Shown one piece after another: positions 36,051 to 45,194 of a DNA stretch of 64,000 nt. The position numbers were made by a program, and so were the translations under genes. The stretch comes from an uncultured Bacilli bacterium (lineage in GTDB: Bacteria; Bacillota_I; Bacilli_A; RFN20; CAG-631). The stretch lies in contig CANQVX010000008.1 of assembly GCA_947627355.1 (NCBI GenBank), forward strand, positions 1 through 64,000. Direction: 5' to 3'. How positions within the stretch are numbered: position 1 is the stretch's first letter; every line of letters starts with the position of its first letter. A model generated the notes under the pieces. That model had not been told where the DNA came from and made no database searches. It was given only the letters and a program-made list of their open reading frames with translations.

Positions 36051-38474
36051 CTAGAACCAGAATGAATTATTATTAATTTGAATGTTTTCTGTTTTAATTG
36101 GCCCTCTATTGTGGCCATTTTTATATTTATAATATAGTTTCATAGTATAGTTACCATTTGAAATCATATAAATATCATTAATTTCATCTTTTAATTCTAC
36201 TTCCATTGTTTCATTTTTTTCATTTATTAGTTCACATATCAAAGTTAACTTGCCATAAATTTTTTCATAATCAAATATTTTTTTGTATTCAACATTATTG
36301 ATTGTATTATTTTTGGGTAATAAAATCGTTAATTTGTCGGTCGAAACATAATAATCATAGTTTGGTTCTTTATCAATTATAGGTTCACAAATATAATTTA
36401 TAGGAATAGCATTTCTTTTAAAATTAGCTTCTACAATATAATCTTTATTAATTGAATTAGTTGCTAGTAAATATGGATTTGATCCTTTTACTATCGATAC
36501 TGTTACAATGTTATCAGGTCTAGGATATGTTTGATTTTTAATAGCTGCTATGTCCATTATTCTTCGAAAGAAATTTTTAACAATATTTGCATCATTACTA
36601 CTTGGAACAAAATAAGTTGGTTCATCCTTTTTAGTATTATCAAAGCCTGTCCAAACAGCAATACTAATATTTTTACAATAACCGGCCAGCCATCTATCCT
36701 TATAAGAATTACTAGGATAGTTGTATTCTTTTATTATATTGCTATCAAAACTAGAAGTTCCCGTTTTTGCCGACACATTTACATCATCTGGTTTGATTAC
36801 ATTAATGTTCCAGAAATTCTTTTTCATCACACTTTCTAGAACATTATTTAATAAATAACATGAATCAGCACCCAATATTCGTTTTCTATAATTATCAAAA
36901 ATAATTTCTTGATTATTTTCTAGCAGTACTATCTTTTTAACCGCTAAAGGTGTTTGATAAATTCCTTGATTTGCTATCATTGCATAACTAGCGGCTAGAT
37001 TAGTTGGTGAAACACCATAACTAAATGCTCCTAATGCATATGAATATGATAGATTTTCTTTTTTAACATCAAGTAGATTGATATCTTCTAAGTATTTAGC
37101 AATACCATTCATACCTATTTTATTTGCAACTTCTTGCATTGTTTTTACAGCAACGGTGTTTCTAGAATAGCCAATTGCTTCATCAATTAATAATTCACCC
37201 ATATGAAGATAATCAACATTATGGACTTCTTTTGTTGTATTAGGATAATAAGTTTTATCGTCAACTAGACAATGCTTATCACTCCAATTTAAATATTGAT
37301 AGGCTAGAGCATAGGATAGTATTGGTTTTATAGTTGATGCTGGTTGTTTTACCATATCATAAGCTCGGTTAAACAAACGTTTACCATTGTAATTTCTTCC
37401 GCCAAAAACGGCAATAATTGAACCATTGTCGTTATTTATAATGCTTGCTGCCATTTGCTGTAAATCATTATCAAAATGAATATAACTAGACTTATTTTGT
37501 TGCATTAAATCTATTTCGGATTGTAAGGTTGTATCAAGATAAGTATAGATTTCCATGGGAGTAGTATATGGATCATAGCCGCTATATTCTTTCACTTGTT
37601 CATAAACGACATCAAGATAGGCTTGAAATGGATATGATTTTTCATCATCACTTGTTTTATGATAAAGCATTTTATCAATTGGCAAATTTTTAGCCATAGT
37701 TGCTTGATAATTAGAAATATAATGATGTTTAACCATTAAATCTAAGACTTCATTTCGTCTATTAGTGGCTTCAATTGGATTTTTAAAAGGATTATAAAAC
37801 GATGGAAGATTAATAATTCCGGCAAGTAATGCTGCTTCAGGTAGTGTTACACTTGAAATTTTTTTATTAAAATATTTAAGACACGCCACATTAATTCCGG
37901 GATTTATTCCATCAAAACAAATATAATTAACATAAAATTCGATGATATCTTTTTTAGAATATAATTTTTCAATTTTAGTTGCTAAATAAGCTTCTTCAAT
38001 TTTTCTTTTAATGGTTTTATTTGAATTAAGCATTGTATTTTTAACTAATTGTTGAGTTAAAGTAGAAGCCCCTTGTTTAAATGATGATGCAGTGATGTTA
38101 GTATAAATTGCATCTAGTAATCTTGGTATATCAATACCATTATGCATGAAAAATCTAACATCTTCTGTACTTACTAAAGCATTGATAAAAATGTCGGGTA
38201 AATCGCTATAATTTACCCAATCAGTGCTTTCTTTATCAAGTGTTTCGACTACTTCATTTTGACTATCATAAACTTTTGATACAAGCTTTGTATCAAGTGG
38301 TTTAAAACTAGGCTTTTTAACATTTTTTAATAAATTAAAGGTATAAAAAACTCCTATGGTTGTTAAGCATAGGAAGATAATTGCAAATAAATCGGTGAAA
38401 CTAAGTAAGATTGATTTGAATTTACTTTTACTTGTTTTCAAAGTATGCAGTTTTAACGGCTTTGATATAGTCAA
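36051..38474 (-). CDS. ponA: Class A penicillin-binding protein (PBP1)
   Basis: The bifunctional peptidoglycan synthase has a short cytoplasmic tail, a membrane helix (about 24-47), a GT51 glycosyltransferase domain (E104 in T-E-D-V-R-F-F; G-A-S-T-L-T-Q-Q-L), and a transpeptidase domain with S380 in S-T-I-K, S-R-N and K-T-G-T near 570. A C-terminal extension of about 130 residues looks beta-structured. The start is uncertain: TTG 38474 overlaps recU by 47 bases, while TTG 38441 is also in frame; neither has a clear ribosome site, so translation is probably coupled to recU. Confidence 0.94.
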   Translation of the reverse strand: MTISKPLKLHTLKTSKSKFKSILLSFTDLFAIIFLCLTTIGVFYTFNLLKNVKKPSFKPLDTKLVSKVYDSQNEVVETLDKESTDWVNYSDLPDIFINALVSTEDVRFFMHNGIDIPRLLDAIYTNITASSFKQGASTLTQQLVKNTMLNSNKTIKRKIEEAYLATKIEKLYSKKDIIEFYVNYICFDGINPGINVACLKYFNKKISSVTLPEAALLAGIINLPSFYNPFKNPIEATNRRNEVLDLMVKHHYISNYQATMAKNLPIDKMLYHKTSDDEKSYPFQAYLDVVYEQVKEYSGYDPYTTPMEIYTYLDTTLQSEIDLMQQNKSSYIHFDNDLQQMAASIINNDNGSIIAVFGGRNYNGKRLFNRAYDMVKQPASTIKPILSYALAYQYLNWSDKHCLVDDKTYYPNTTKEVHNVDYLHMGELLIDEAIGYSRNTVAVKTMQEVANKIGMNGIAKYLEDINLLDVKKENLSYSYALGAFSYGVSPTNLAASYAMIANQGIYQTPLAVKKIVLLENNQEIIFDNYRKRILGADSCYLLNNVLESVMKKNFWNINVIKPDDVNVSAKTGTSSFDSNIIKEYNYPSNSYKDRWLAGYCKNISIAVWTGFDNTKKDEPTYFVPSSNDANIVKNFFRRIMDIAAIKNQTYPRPDNIVTVSIVKGSNPYLLATNSINKDYIVEANFKRNAIPINYICEPIIDKEPNYDYYVSTDKLTILLPKNNTINNVEYKKIFDYEKIYGKLTLICELINEKNETMEVELKDEINDIYMISNGNYTMKLYYKYKNGHNRGPIKTENIQINNNSFWF

Positions 38475-38988
38475 GCAAGATATTAAATCCAGGTTTTACT
38501 AAAACACCATTTTCTTTTAAATCTTTAAGTGGAATATGCTTTTGATTTAAACTAACAGCCTTGAGTATATAATTGCCATCTAATAAATAGATTTCTTCAA
38601 ATGCTTTAAGGTAGATTAAAACAAAGGAATAACCTTCATGTTTAATTACAAGTTCAATTGATTTCAATTGGTGACTAGCAATATTACTTAAAGGGAATCC
38701 GGTTTTTGAAGAAGTTTCTTTTGCTTCAAAATCGAGATAATGTCCTTGAAATACGCCCACATAATCTAAGGTTGAAGGGCTTAAAAAGACAGCATCTGTA
38801 ATTTTATAATGCTCTTCAGTTTTAATAACTTTAATAGGGGTAGGTCTTTTATTTATAAATGCAATGTCATGCACACGATAGTAATCGTTAGCTTGATTTA
38901 TCATTTCTTCTAAGGCCATTCCTTTGTTAGCTAAGTTATTAACTTTTCTATTTAGATTTGCTTTTTTTTTGGTTGGGTAGTTAATCAA
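38428..38988 (-). CDS. recU: Holliday junction resolvase RecU
   Basis: The 187-residue resolvase cleaves Holliday junctions in recombination and chromosome segregation. N-K-G-M-A-L-E-E, I-x-K-R-P-T-P-I, V-D/L-D-F-E-A-K-E-T and H-Q-L-K-S-I match the family, including the E-A-K catalytic motif. TTG 38988 gives M-I-N-Y-P-T, the usual N-terminus, and sits 5 nt after AGGTGAG; GTG 38997 overlaps that site. recU–ponA order is conserved with Bacillus. Confidence 0.93.
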   Translation of the reverse strand: MINYPTKKKANLNRKVNNLANKGMALEEMINQANDYYRVHDIAFINKRPTPIKVIKTEEHYKITDAVFLSPSTLDYVGVFQGHYLDFEAKETSSKTGFPLSNIASHQLKSIELVIKHEGYSFVLIYLKAFEEIYLLDGNYILKAVSLNQKHIPLKDLKENGVLVKPGFNILLDYIKAVKTAYFENK

Positions 38989-39069
38989 GGTTCTCACCTA
39001 CTTATTTCACCACTAGTATTTTGTAACCAAATAAAACAAAATATTCGTGGTTAACTTAATTATATACTT

Positions 39070-39087
39070 TTTTTTACCGGTAAAAAA
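39070..39087. promoter_or_regulatory. 18-bp perfect palindrome between recU and gpsB
   Basis: TTTTTTACCGGTAAAAAA reads the same on both strands. It lies between divergent recU and gpsB and covers the place where the gpsB -35 box should be, with TAAAAT at 39091 as likely -10. This is consistent with an operator, though an AT-rich structural element is possible. Confidence 0.5.
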
Positions 39088-39123
39088 TGGTAAAATAAAT
39101 TTGTTTCAAGGGGGGATTTTAAA

Positions 39124-39480
39124 ATGAAAGAAAAATTATCAGTTCAAATCCTTAAAAAAGACTTCAAAATTAGTCCTCAAGGCTGGGATGTAAGAGAAGT
39201 TGATAGTTACTTAGATGAAATAGTATCTCAAGTAAAAGAATTAGAAAATCAAATCGGTATCCTTGAAACTGAAAAAAGAAGACTTGAAAACGTTAATAAA
39301 GGTTTAGAATTAAAAAACGAAGAATTAAAAGCTGAAAATAGCAAAATAAAATCCAAAACTTCAGTTAGTTATGATCCCGACAAATATAGCAACTTTGAAA
39401 TTGTTCGCCGGATTGCTAAACTTGAAACGGCAGTTAATGATGTAAAACAAGTTGTTGATGAAATTAAAAACAAATCTTAG
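39124..39480 (+). CDS. gpsB: Cell division protein GpsB
   Basis: The 118-residue DivIVA-family protein links division and peptidoglycan synthesis by binding PBP1. It has the DivIVA lipid-binding N-terminus (D-V-R-E-V-D-S-Y-L-D), a long coiled coil (about 30-75), and a C-terminal trimer segment ending N-K-S. Beside ponA/recU and followed by rnpB, it is in its usual place. The ribosome site is AAGGGGGG. Its last three codons and stop also appear to be the 5' strand of the RNase P RNA P1 helix. Confidence 0.92.
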   Translation: MKEKLSVQILKKDFKISPQGWDVREVDSYLDEIVSQVKELENQIGILETEKRRLENVNKGLELKNEELKAENSKIKSKTSVSYDPDKYSNFEIVRRIAKLETAVNDVKQVVDEIKNKS

Positions 39481-39814
39481 ATAGTCGCTATAGATTCTAT
39501 AGAGGAAAGTCCATGCTTGCATAAGCTGTGATGCTTATAGTGATTGTGCCAAAGGAAAAAATAACTTTGGGCTGGTAATCCCAGACGGCTAGCGATGCCT
39601 AAGTGAAAATATGGCTATGCTTCTAACGTGCCACAGAAACGAGTTTATTGGAAACGATAAAATGAAACGCGGTAAACCCCTCAAGCAAGAAACTCAAATT
39701 TGGTAGAGGAACCTTAAGGCAAGAATAAGAATTGCTAAAAGGATGCAAGAAATTGCATAGATAAATGACTATCACTACGAAAGTAGAACAGAACATGGCT
39801 TATAAAGATTTGTT
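39470..39814 (+). ncRNA. rnpB: RNase P RNA, type B
   Basis: The universally conserved core is present: GAGGAAAGTCC near 39502, the AGA-A-containing middle, ACAGAA near 39788 and the 3' GGCTTATA. The 5' region TAGTCGCTATAGATTC…TATAGAGGAAAG matches type-B (Bacillus) architecture. ACAAATCTT (39470-39478) pairs with AAGATTTGT (39805-39813) as P1, which places the mature 5' end inside gpsB. The RNA processes pre-tRNA 5' ends. No separate promoter is obvious, so it may be cut from the gpsB transcript. Exact ends are inferred from pairing. Confidence 0.92.
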
Positions 39815-39818
39815 GTTT

Positions 39819-39845
39819 AAAAGTTATCATATGATAACTTTTTTT
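39819..39845 (+). terminator. Terminator after rnpB
   Basis: AAAAGTTATCAT and ATGATAACTTTT form a near-perfect hairpin, followed by a T-run. Confidence 0.85.
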
Positions 39846-39873
39846 GTACAAAAAATATTAGATATGTTATAAT
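39844..39873 (+). promoter_or_regulatory. pgsA promoter
   Basis: TTGTAC (39844-39849) and TATAAT (39868-39873) are 18 nt apart, downstream of the rnpB terminator and before the pgsA start at 39902. Confidence 0.6.
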
Positions 39874-39901
39874 TACTTGCGGATAAAGGATGAGGTGTTT
39901 T

Positions 39902-40594
39902 ATGAAATTTAAAGATATGAATACGCCAAATAAATTAACAACCATTCGAATGATTTGTGTTCCTGTAGTGATTGTTTTATTTATTTTATATGCTTTGCAT
40001 TTAAGCCTAGATATTCCATGTGATTATGCTTTTATTTCTTATAAAGCTGGAAGTCTTACAATTACCCAATTATTGATTTTTATTTTATTTGTAGGTGCTT
40101 CAATTACCGATTTTATCGACGGAAATCTAGCAAGAAAAAATAATATTGTAACTGATTATGGAAAAATCATGGATCCACTTGCTGATAAACTATTAGTTAA
40201 TTCATCACTAGTATGTCTTGCAGTTTTTGGTTTTTGTTTTCCATATGTAATTCCTAACGCTGATAAAGTTTGGATGTTAAAAACAATGTCTGTTTTAAGA
40301 GTTGTTTTGCTATTTATCATCGTTTTAGTTATTTTTAGAGATTTCTTTGTTGATTCTTTAAGAATGCAATCAGTTAAAAATGGTGTTGTAGTACCAGCCT
40401 CTAAATGGGGAAAATTTAAAACTGCTACTTTAATGCCTGGCATTGCCTTTTTAATTCTTGGCTCACTTCATTTTGTTTTATTTATTCTAGGTGCTGTGTT
40501 ATTAATTCTTGGAGGCATTTTTGCTTGTATTAGTGGTGTTCAATACTACCTTTCAATCATGCCAACACTAGATAATCATGGGGATAACAAATAA
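39902..40594 (+). CDS. pgsA: CDP-diacylglycerol–glycerol-3-phosphate 3-phosphatidyltransferase
   Basis: The 230-residue membrane enzyme makes phosphatidylglycerol-phosphate. The CDP-alcohol phosphotransferase signature is complete: D-F-I-D-G-N-L-A-R with downstream G-K-I-M-D-P-L-A-D-K. About five membrane segments are visible. I used ATG 39902 behind GAGGTG; an in-frame ATG at 39890 lies before that site. The pgsA–pncC–recA order is as in Bacillus. Confidence 0.95.
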   Translation: MKFKDMNTPNKLTTIRMICVPVVIVLFILYALHLSLDIPCDYAFISYKAGSLTITQLLIFILFVGASITDFIDGNLARKNNIVTDYGKIMDPLADKLLVNSSLVCLAVFGFCFPYVIPNADKVWMLKTMSVLRVVLLFIIVLVIFRDFFVDSLRMQSVKNGVVVPASKWGKFKTATLMPGIAFLILGSLHFVLFILGAVLLILGGIFACISGVQYYLSIMPTLDNHGDNK

Positions 40595-40595
40595 A

Positions 40596-41048
40596 ATGGA
40601 AGAATTAGTTAAAAAACTAAAAGAAGCAAATCTTACAATTTCGTGTTGTGAAAGTTTAACTGGTGGTTTATTTGCTTCAAGTATTGTAAATGTTCCTGGT
40701 GCTAGTAATGTTTTTGTCGGTGGTTATGTCACATATCAAAATAAAGCTAAAGAAAACATTTTACAAGGGAAAGAAGTATTAGATAAGTTTGGTGCAATTT
40801 CTGATGAAATGGCTTGTCTAATGGCTTTAAAAGCAAAAAATGATTTTCAAAGTGATATAGTTGTATCTTTTACTGGTAATGCTGGCCCAAATGCTGATGA
40901 AGGTAAAGAAGTAGGACTTGTTTATTCGTGTATTATCATTAAAGATAAGATTTATCATTTTAAAAATATTTATAAAGGAAATCGCACTGAAATCCGCTTA
41001 AATTGTATAGAAGATGCAAAAAATAGAATTTTAAAAAATTTAAAATAG
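40596..41048 (+). CDS. pncC: CinA C-terminal-type nicotinamide-nucleotide amidohydrolase
   Basis: The 150-residue protein is a free-standing CinA C-terminal domain. It deamidates nicotinamide mononucleotide in NAD recycling. C-E-S-L-T-G-G-L-F-A-S, G-A-S-N-V-F-V-G-G-Y-V-T-Y and the T-G-N-A-G-P block are conserved. The N-terminal competence domain of full CinA is absent. ATG 40596 lies one base after the pgsA stop; GGGGAT upstream is the probable ribosome site. An earlier in-frame ATG at 40578 would overlap pgsA. Confidence 0.9.
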   Translation: MEELVKKLKEANLTISCCESLTGGLFASSIVNVPGASNVFVGGYVTYQNKAKENILQGKEVLDKFGAISDEMACLMALKAKNDFQSDIVVSFTGNAGPNADEGKEVGLVYSCIIIKDKIYHFKNIYKGNRTEIRLNCIEDAKNRILKNLK

Positions 41049-41075
41049 GTCATTTTTAAAAAATACATCTATAAT
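41048..41075 (+). promoter_or_regulatory. Putative recA promoter, repeated at 45027
   Basis: AGGTCATTTTT followed by CTATAATAATA lies just before recA; TATAAT is at 41070-41075. The same arrangement with identical 16-nt spacing occurs at 45027-45054. The -35 part (GGTCAT) is a poor match to TTGACA. No LexA-type box was seen. Confidence 0.55.
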
Positions 41076-41099
41076 AATAATTGAGGGAGAAAAAACGAT

Positions 41100-42113
41100 A
41101 TGGCAGAAAAAAAAGAAATTAAAATGAATTTAGAAGAGACGTTAAAACAAATTATTAAAACTTATGGTGAAGGTGCCGTAATGAAACTAGGTGATCGTTC
41201 TAATGTTAATGTAGATGTTATTCCATCTGGTTCAATTTCTTTGGATTATATTCTAGGAGTAGGCGGCTATCCAAAGGGCAGAGTTATTGAAATTTATGGT
41301 CCTGAATCAAGTGGTAAAACAACTTTTGCTTTACATGCAATTGCTGAGGTGCAAAAGCAAGGTGGGAAAGCGGCATTTATCGATGCTGAACACGCAATAG
41401 ATCCACTATATGCTCAAAATTTAGGTGTAGATATTGATGAATTAATTCTATCTCAACCTGATTCTGGTGAACAAGCACTTGAAATCACTGAATTACTTAC
41501 AAAAAGTGATGCAATTGATTTAATTGTTGTTGACTCAGTTGCGGCACTAGTTCCTCAAGCTGAATTAAATGGCGAAATGGGCGATGCTCAAGTTGGTTTA
41601 CAAGCAAGATTAATGTCAAAAGCATTAAGAAAACTAACAGCAGTATTAAACAAGAGAAATTGTACTATTATTTTCATCAACCAACTTCGTGAAAAAGTAG
41701 GTATCATGTTTGGAAATCCTGAAACAACTCCAGGTGGCAGAGCATTAAAATTCTATGCTTCAGTTCGTCTAGAAGTTCGTAAAGGTACAGTTATTAAAAA
41801 TGGTGATGACATTCAAGGAAATGAAGTTAATTTGAAAGTCGTTAAGAACAAAGTTGCACCTCCATTTAAGACAACAACAGTTGAAATTTTATATGGAAAA
41901 GGTATCAACAAAGATGCTGAATTACTCGATTTAGCCGTCAAATTTGAAATCATTGGCAAATCTGGTGCTTGGTTTGAATATCAAGGTGAAAAGATTGGCC
42001 AAGGAAAAGATAAAACAATCAAATTCTTAACTGAAAATGAAGCGGTTAAAAACGAAATTTATGAAAAAGTAGTAAATGCAATTAAAACCGGTCAAACCGG
42101 TAAAAAAGACTAA
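41100..42113 (+). CDS. recA: Recombinase RecA
   Basis: The 337-residue protein forms filaments on single-stranded DNA, catalyses strand exchange and triggers the SOS response. Walker [10 protein letters not shown] is near residue 65-73. Walker [11 protein letters not shown], the L1 region around G-E-M-G-D-A-Q-V-G, and I-F-I-N-Q-L-R-E-K are all standard. The C-terminal tail is short and less acidic than in Proteobacteria. The ribosome site GAGGGAG is at about 41083. A terminator follows 14 nt after the stop. Confidence 0.98.
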   Translation: MAEKKEIKMNLEETLKQIIKTYGEGAVMKLGDRSNVNVDVIPSGSISLDYILGVGGYPKGRVIEIYGPESSGKTTFALHAIAEVQKQGGKAAFIDAEHAIDPLYAQNLGVDIDELILSQPDSGEQALEITELLTKSDAIDLIVVDSVAALVPQAELNGEMGDAQVGLQARLMSKALRKLTAVLNKRNCTIIFINQLREKVGIMFGNPETTPGGRALKFYASVRLEVRKGTVIKNGDDIQGNEVNLKVVKNKVAPPFKTTTVEILYGKGINKDAELLDLAVKFEIIGKSGAWFEYQGEKIGQGKDKTIKFLTENEAVKNEIYEKVVNAIKTGQTGKKD

Positions 42114-42127
42114 GTTTAGAAAATTTA

Positions 42128-42154
42128 AGCCAACCCTGTGTTGGCTATTTTTTT
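42128..42154 (+). terminator. Terminator after recA
   Basis: A 7-bp stem AGCCAAC / GTTGGCT with a 5-nt loop, followed by ATTTTTTT. Confidence 0.85.
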
Positions 42155-42308
42155 CGGTCAAATCGAGAAAAATTAGAAGAAATCACTAAAAGTAACCTAA
42201 AATTATAAGTTAAAAAAATAGTTTGCTATTTTTGCTATATTAATATAAAATATTAATGGTATTGATAAATATACCAAATCTAATTAATAATAAACAGGAG
42301 GAATAAGT

Positions 42309-43880
42309 ATGCTTAGTTTAAAACCAAGTGGTATCGTACTTATTTGTCTTGCTGTTGGTGTTTTAGCTTTAATTTTAGGCGGTTTAGTTGTTCGTTTAGT
42401 GCCATTTTTTGGATATAAGAATGCTAAAAAGAAAATTGATTTATCTTTAAAAGATGCTGAAATAAAAGCAAATCAAGTTATTAAATCTGCTCAACTAGAA
42501 GGTAGAGCGGCAGCTTTAGAATTACAAAAACAAGCTGATAAGGAAATAAAAGAAAGAAAAGATCAAGTACTAGAATTAGAAAAAGCAATAATCTCTCGTG
42601 AACAAGCCATTGATGTTCGTGATTTAATGGTTAAAAAAAGAGAAGAACAATTAGAAAATGAAAACCAACAACTTGATAAAAAAGCACAAGATTTAGTAAA
42701 ACAAAAAGATGAACTTGATGCTAAAATTAATTCTATTATTACAGAGCTTGAAAAAGTAGCTGGAATGACTTCTGCTGAAGCCAAAAAAGAATTATTTGAC
42801 CGAGTTCAAGAAAAATCAGCCCATGAAGTGGCTGCTTATTTAAAAGAAAGAGAAGAACAAGCTAAAGAAGAAGCAGATGATGCTGCTCGTGATATTTTAG
42901 CTTTAACGATTGAAAGATTCAGTCAAGAAGTTGCTTCTGAAAGAACAATTTCAGTTGTTGCTTTACCAAACGACGAAATGAAAGGTCGTATCATTGGTCG
43001 TGAAGGTAGAAACATTAGAACTATTGAACAATTAACTGGTGTTGATTTAATTATTGATGATACTCCAGAAGTTATTACTGTTTCTTGCTTCAATCCAATT
43101 AGAAGAGAAATCGCAAAACGATCATTAGAAGCTTTAATCAAAGATGGTAGAATTCAACCTGGAAGAATTGAAGAATTAGTTGAAAAAGCAACTCAAGAAG
43201 TTAAAGAATCAATCCGTAAAGCCGGGGAAGAAGCTTTATTTAAATTAAACTTACCAAGAATGAACAAAGATTTGGTTGAAATGATTGGTAGACTTAAATA
43301 CCGTACAAGTTATGGTCAAAATGCTTTGGCTCATTCAATTGAAGTTGCTCATTTAGCTGGTATTATGGCAGCTGAAATTGGTGCTGACCAACAACTTGCT
43401 AAAAGAGCTGGTTTACTTCATGATTTAGGAAAAGCAATTGATTATGAAGTAGAAGGCAGCCACGTTGAATTAGGTGCTCGTTATGCTAAAAAATATGGTG
43501 AAAACGAAGTTGTTATTAATGCTATCGAAGCTCACCATGGTGAAAAACCAGCAACTACAATTATTGCTAATTTAGTAATTGCTGCTGATACTTTAAGCGC
43601 AGCACGTCCTGGAGCTAGAAGTGAAACCTTAGACACATACGTTAAACGTATCGAACAACTTGAAAATATTTCTAAAGAATTCGAAGGCGTAAATCAAGCT
43701 TATGCAATTCAATCTGGTCGTGAAATTAGAGTAATGGTTGTACCTGAAAAAGTTGATGATGTGCAAGCATATAACATTGCTCGTCAAATCAAAGATAAGA
43801 TTGAAAATGAATTAGTTTATCCTGGTCAAATTAAAGTCACAGTTATTAGAGAAACTAGGGTGAGTGAAATTGCTAAATAA
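42309..43880 (+). CDS. rny: Ribonuclease Y
   Basis: The 523-residue membrane-bound endoribonuclease starts mRNA decay in Firmicutes. It has an N-terminal membrane helix (about 9-31), a long charged coiled coil (about 45-200), a KH domain ([10 protein letters not shown] near 230) and an HD domain with H-D-L-G-K near residue 375 and H-H-G-E-K-P. Length matches the family. The ribosome site is CAGGAGG. Its end overlaps the ymdB start by 11 bases. Confidence 0.96.
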   Translation: MLSLKPSGIVLICLAVGVLALILGGLVVRLVPFFGYKNAKKKIDLSLKDAEIKANQVIKSAQLEGRAAALELQKQADKEIKERKDQVLELEKAIISREQAIDVRDLMVKKREEQLENENQQLDKKAQDLVKQKDELDAKINSIITELEKVAGMTSAEAKKELFDRVQEKSAHEVAAYLKEREEQAKEEADDAARDILALTIERFSQEVASERTISVVALPNDEMKGRIIGREGRNIRTIEQLTGVDLIIDDTPEVITVSCFNPIRREIAKRSLEALIKDGRIQPGRIEELVEKATQEVKESIRKAGEEALFKLNLPRMNKDLVEMIGRLKYRTSYGQNALAHSIEVAHLAGIMAAEIGADQQLAKRAGLLHDLGKAIDYEVEGSHVELGARYAKKYGENEVVINAIEAHHGEKPATTIIANLVIAADTLSAARPGARSETLDTYVKRIEQLENISKEFEGVNQAYAIQSGREIRVMVVPEKVDDVQAYNIARQIKDKIENELVYPGQIKVTVIRETRVSEIAK

Positions 43881-44670
43881 TCCTAATCTTACAGTTTTAG
43901 TATTAGGTGATATTGTGGGCAGAATCGGCAGGAATGCGGTTATCCGCAACTGCCGTTTTTTAAAAGAAAAATATCACGCTGATTTATTAATTGTTAATGG
44001 GGAAAATGCCACCCATGGCAATGGCTTGATTTATAAACAATACTTAGATTTAGTTAATGCTGGTGTTGATTGTATTACTATGGGTAATCATATCTATGGT
44101 AAAAAAGAAATTCTTGAATATGCAAAAGATGCTAATAGACTAGTAGTTCCTGCTAATCTTGAAAATCTAGAAGATGAATTAAAAAACAATGTTTCTTTCG
44201 AACAAATTGTTAATAATGTTAGAGTAAAAGTTATCAATTTACTTGGCATTGCTAACATAAATTTAGCGGTCAAATCACCATTTATTGCATTTAAAGAAAT
44301 TTATGAAGCAGATCCAGAGCCAATTTATATTGTTGATTATCACGCTGAATTAACAGCTGAAAAGAATTCGTTTGGCTATGAACTTGATGGCCGTGCTTCT
44401 TTAATGTTTGGCACTCATACTCATGTTCAAACTGCTGATGAAAGAATTATGCCTGAAGGTATGGCTTACATTAGTGATGTTGGTATGTGTGGAGTTAGAG
44501 AAAGCGTTATTGGTTTTGATTATCAAGAAGTTAAAAAAGTTATGTGGGAAGGTGGGAGTTATTCAGTTGCCATGAAAGGCAAGGGTATGTTAAATGGTTT
44601 AGTAGTAACTATTGATACTACAACTAAAAAAGCAACTTCCATTGAAAGAATTAATATTGATGTAGAATAA
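43870..44670 (+). CDS. ymdB: YmdB-type metallophosphoesterase
   Basis: The 267-residue protein belongs to the TIGR00282/YmdB family of 2',3'-cyclic-nucleotide phosphodiesterases, which affect biofilm and motility decisions in Bacillus. Metal ligands are in [18 protein letters not shown] and [13 protein letters not shown] 43870, 6 nt after AGGGTGA, fits better than the GTG at 43864 that touches that site. It lies between rny and spoVS as in Bacillus. Confidence 0.93.
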   Translation: MLNNPNLTVLVLGDIVGRIGRNAVIRNCRFLKEKYHADLLIVNGENATHGNGLIYKQYLDLVNAGVDCITMGNHIYGKKEILEYAKDANRLVVPANLENLEDELKNNVSFEQIVNNVRVKVINLLGIANINLAVKSPFIAFKEIYEADPEPIYIVDYHAELTAEKNSFGYELDGRASLMFGTHTHVQTADERIMPEGMAYISDVGMCGVRESVIGFDYQEVKKVMWEGGSYSVAMKGKGMLNGLVVTIDTTTKKATSIERINIDVE

Positions 44671-44719
44671 TTCTAGTTTTCCTTTCATATGATTTAGTAG
44701 AAAATATGGAGGAAAAAAC

Positions 44720-44998
44720 ATGATAGAGTTATTAAAAGTATCGACAAAATCAAATCCTAATGCTGTTGCAGGTGCTATTGCAAACATCTTAAAAGTTCAA
44801 AAGAAAGTTGAGGCTCAAGCAATTGGTGCTGGTTCAATTAATCAAATTGTAAAAGCAATTGCAATTGCTAGAGGATTTCTAGTTTTAAGTGGGGATGATT
44901 TGGTATGTGTTCCCGTGTTTGCTGAAGTAGAAATTGAAAACCAATTAAAGACAGCAATTAAGTTTATTATCACGCTTACTAAGAAGGATGTTTTCTAA
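44720..44998 (+). CDS. spoVS: Stage V sporulation protein S
   Basis: The 92-residue SpoVS/Alba-like protein affects sporulation and septum formation. The conserved N-terminus L-K-V-S-T-K-S-N-P-N-A-V-A-G-A-I-A is intact, as is I-G-A-G-S-I-N-Q-I-V-K-A. The ribosome site is TGGAGG. It is widely kept beyond spore-formers, so alone it is weak evidence of sporulation, but here it accompanies spoIVA and spmAB. Confidence 0.95.
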   Translation: MIELLKVSTKSNPNAVAGAIANILKVQKKVEAQAIGAGSINQIVKAIAIARGFLVLSGDDLVCVPVFAEVEIENQLKTAIKFIITLTKKDVF

Positions 44999-45020
44999 AA
45001 AAAGACATTCTTTTTTTCTT
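44984..45020 (+). terminator. Terminator overlapping the end of spoVS
   Basis: AAGGATGT pairs with ACATTCTT (one G·U) around the stop codon and is followed by a T-run. Confidence 0.65.
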
Positions 45021-45026
45021 TTTTCA

Positions 45027-45054
45027 GGTCATTTTTTAAAATGGCAACTATAAT
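45027..45054 (+). promoter_or_regulatory. Upstream promoter-like element, copy of the recA one
   Basis: AGGTCATTTTTT and CTATAATAATA repeat the recA upstream element (41048-41075) with the same 16-nt spacing. GAGGG follows at 45061, as it does before recA. Confidence 0.5.
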
Positions 45055-45071
45055 AATACTGAGGGCACTTT

Positions 45072-45194
45072 TTGGCCACAAAAAAGGTGTTTACATTAAA
45101 ATGTAAATTTGCTATAATTGCTAACGTCAATTCTCTGCTACATTTGCAGTGTAGCCAAATGACCAAAGGGAGGTGTAAGGATGAGAAAGTATGA
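45072..45194 (+). CDS. Possible 40-codon leader ORF overlapping rpsF
   Basis: A TTG-started frame begins 6-8 nt after GAGGG (45061), runs 40 codons starting M-A-T-K-K-V-F-T-L-K, and ends at a TGA inside rpsF. It follows the promoter-like element at 45027. The product is basic, with several Cys, and shows no recognisable family. It might couple translation of rpsF to an upstream signal, or be a chance frame; only the position behind a promoter and ribosome-like site supports it. Confidence 0.25.
   Translation: MATKKVFTLKCKFAIIANVNSLLHLQCSQMTKGRCKDEKV
45090..45118 (+). promoter_or_regulatory. rpsF promoter with dyad over the -35 box
   Basis: TTTACA (45090-45095) and TATAAT (45113-45118) are 17 nt apart. 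The -35 box is half of the dyad TTTACAT-TAAA-ATGTAAA (45090-45107), a possible operator. The start of rpsF is at 45181. Confidence 0.7.
45126..45180 (+). promoter_or_regulatory. rpsF mRNA leader with hairpin
   Basis: The leader holds a stem GCTACA / TGTAGC (45137-45142 with 45150-45155) around a 7-nt loop, followed by AAATGACC and the ribosome site GGGAGGTG. Many bacteria have an S6:S18-binding leader before rpsF; this could be one, but I cannot match its consensus with certainty. Confidence 0.4.

Noticed and set aside
39109..39115. G6 run before gpsB as a phase switch
   Set aside because: It is a ribosome-binding site and is too short to slip often.
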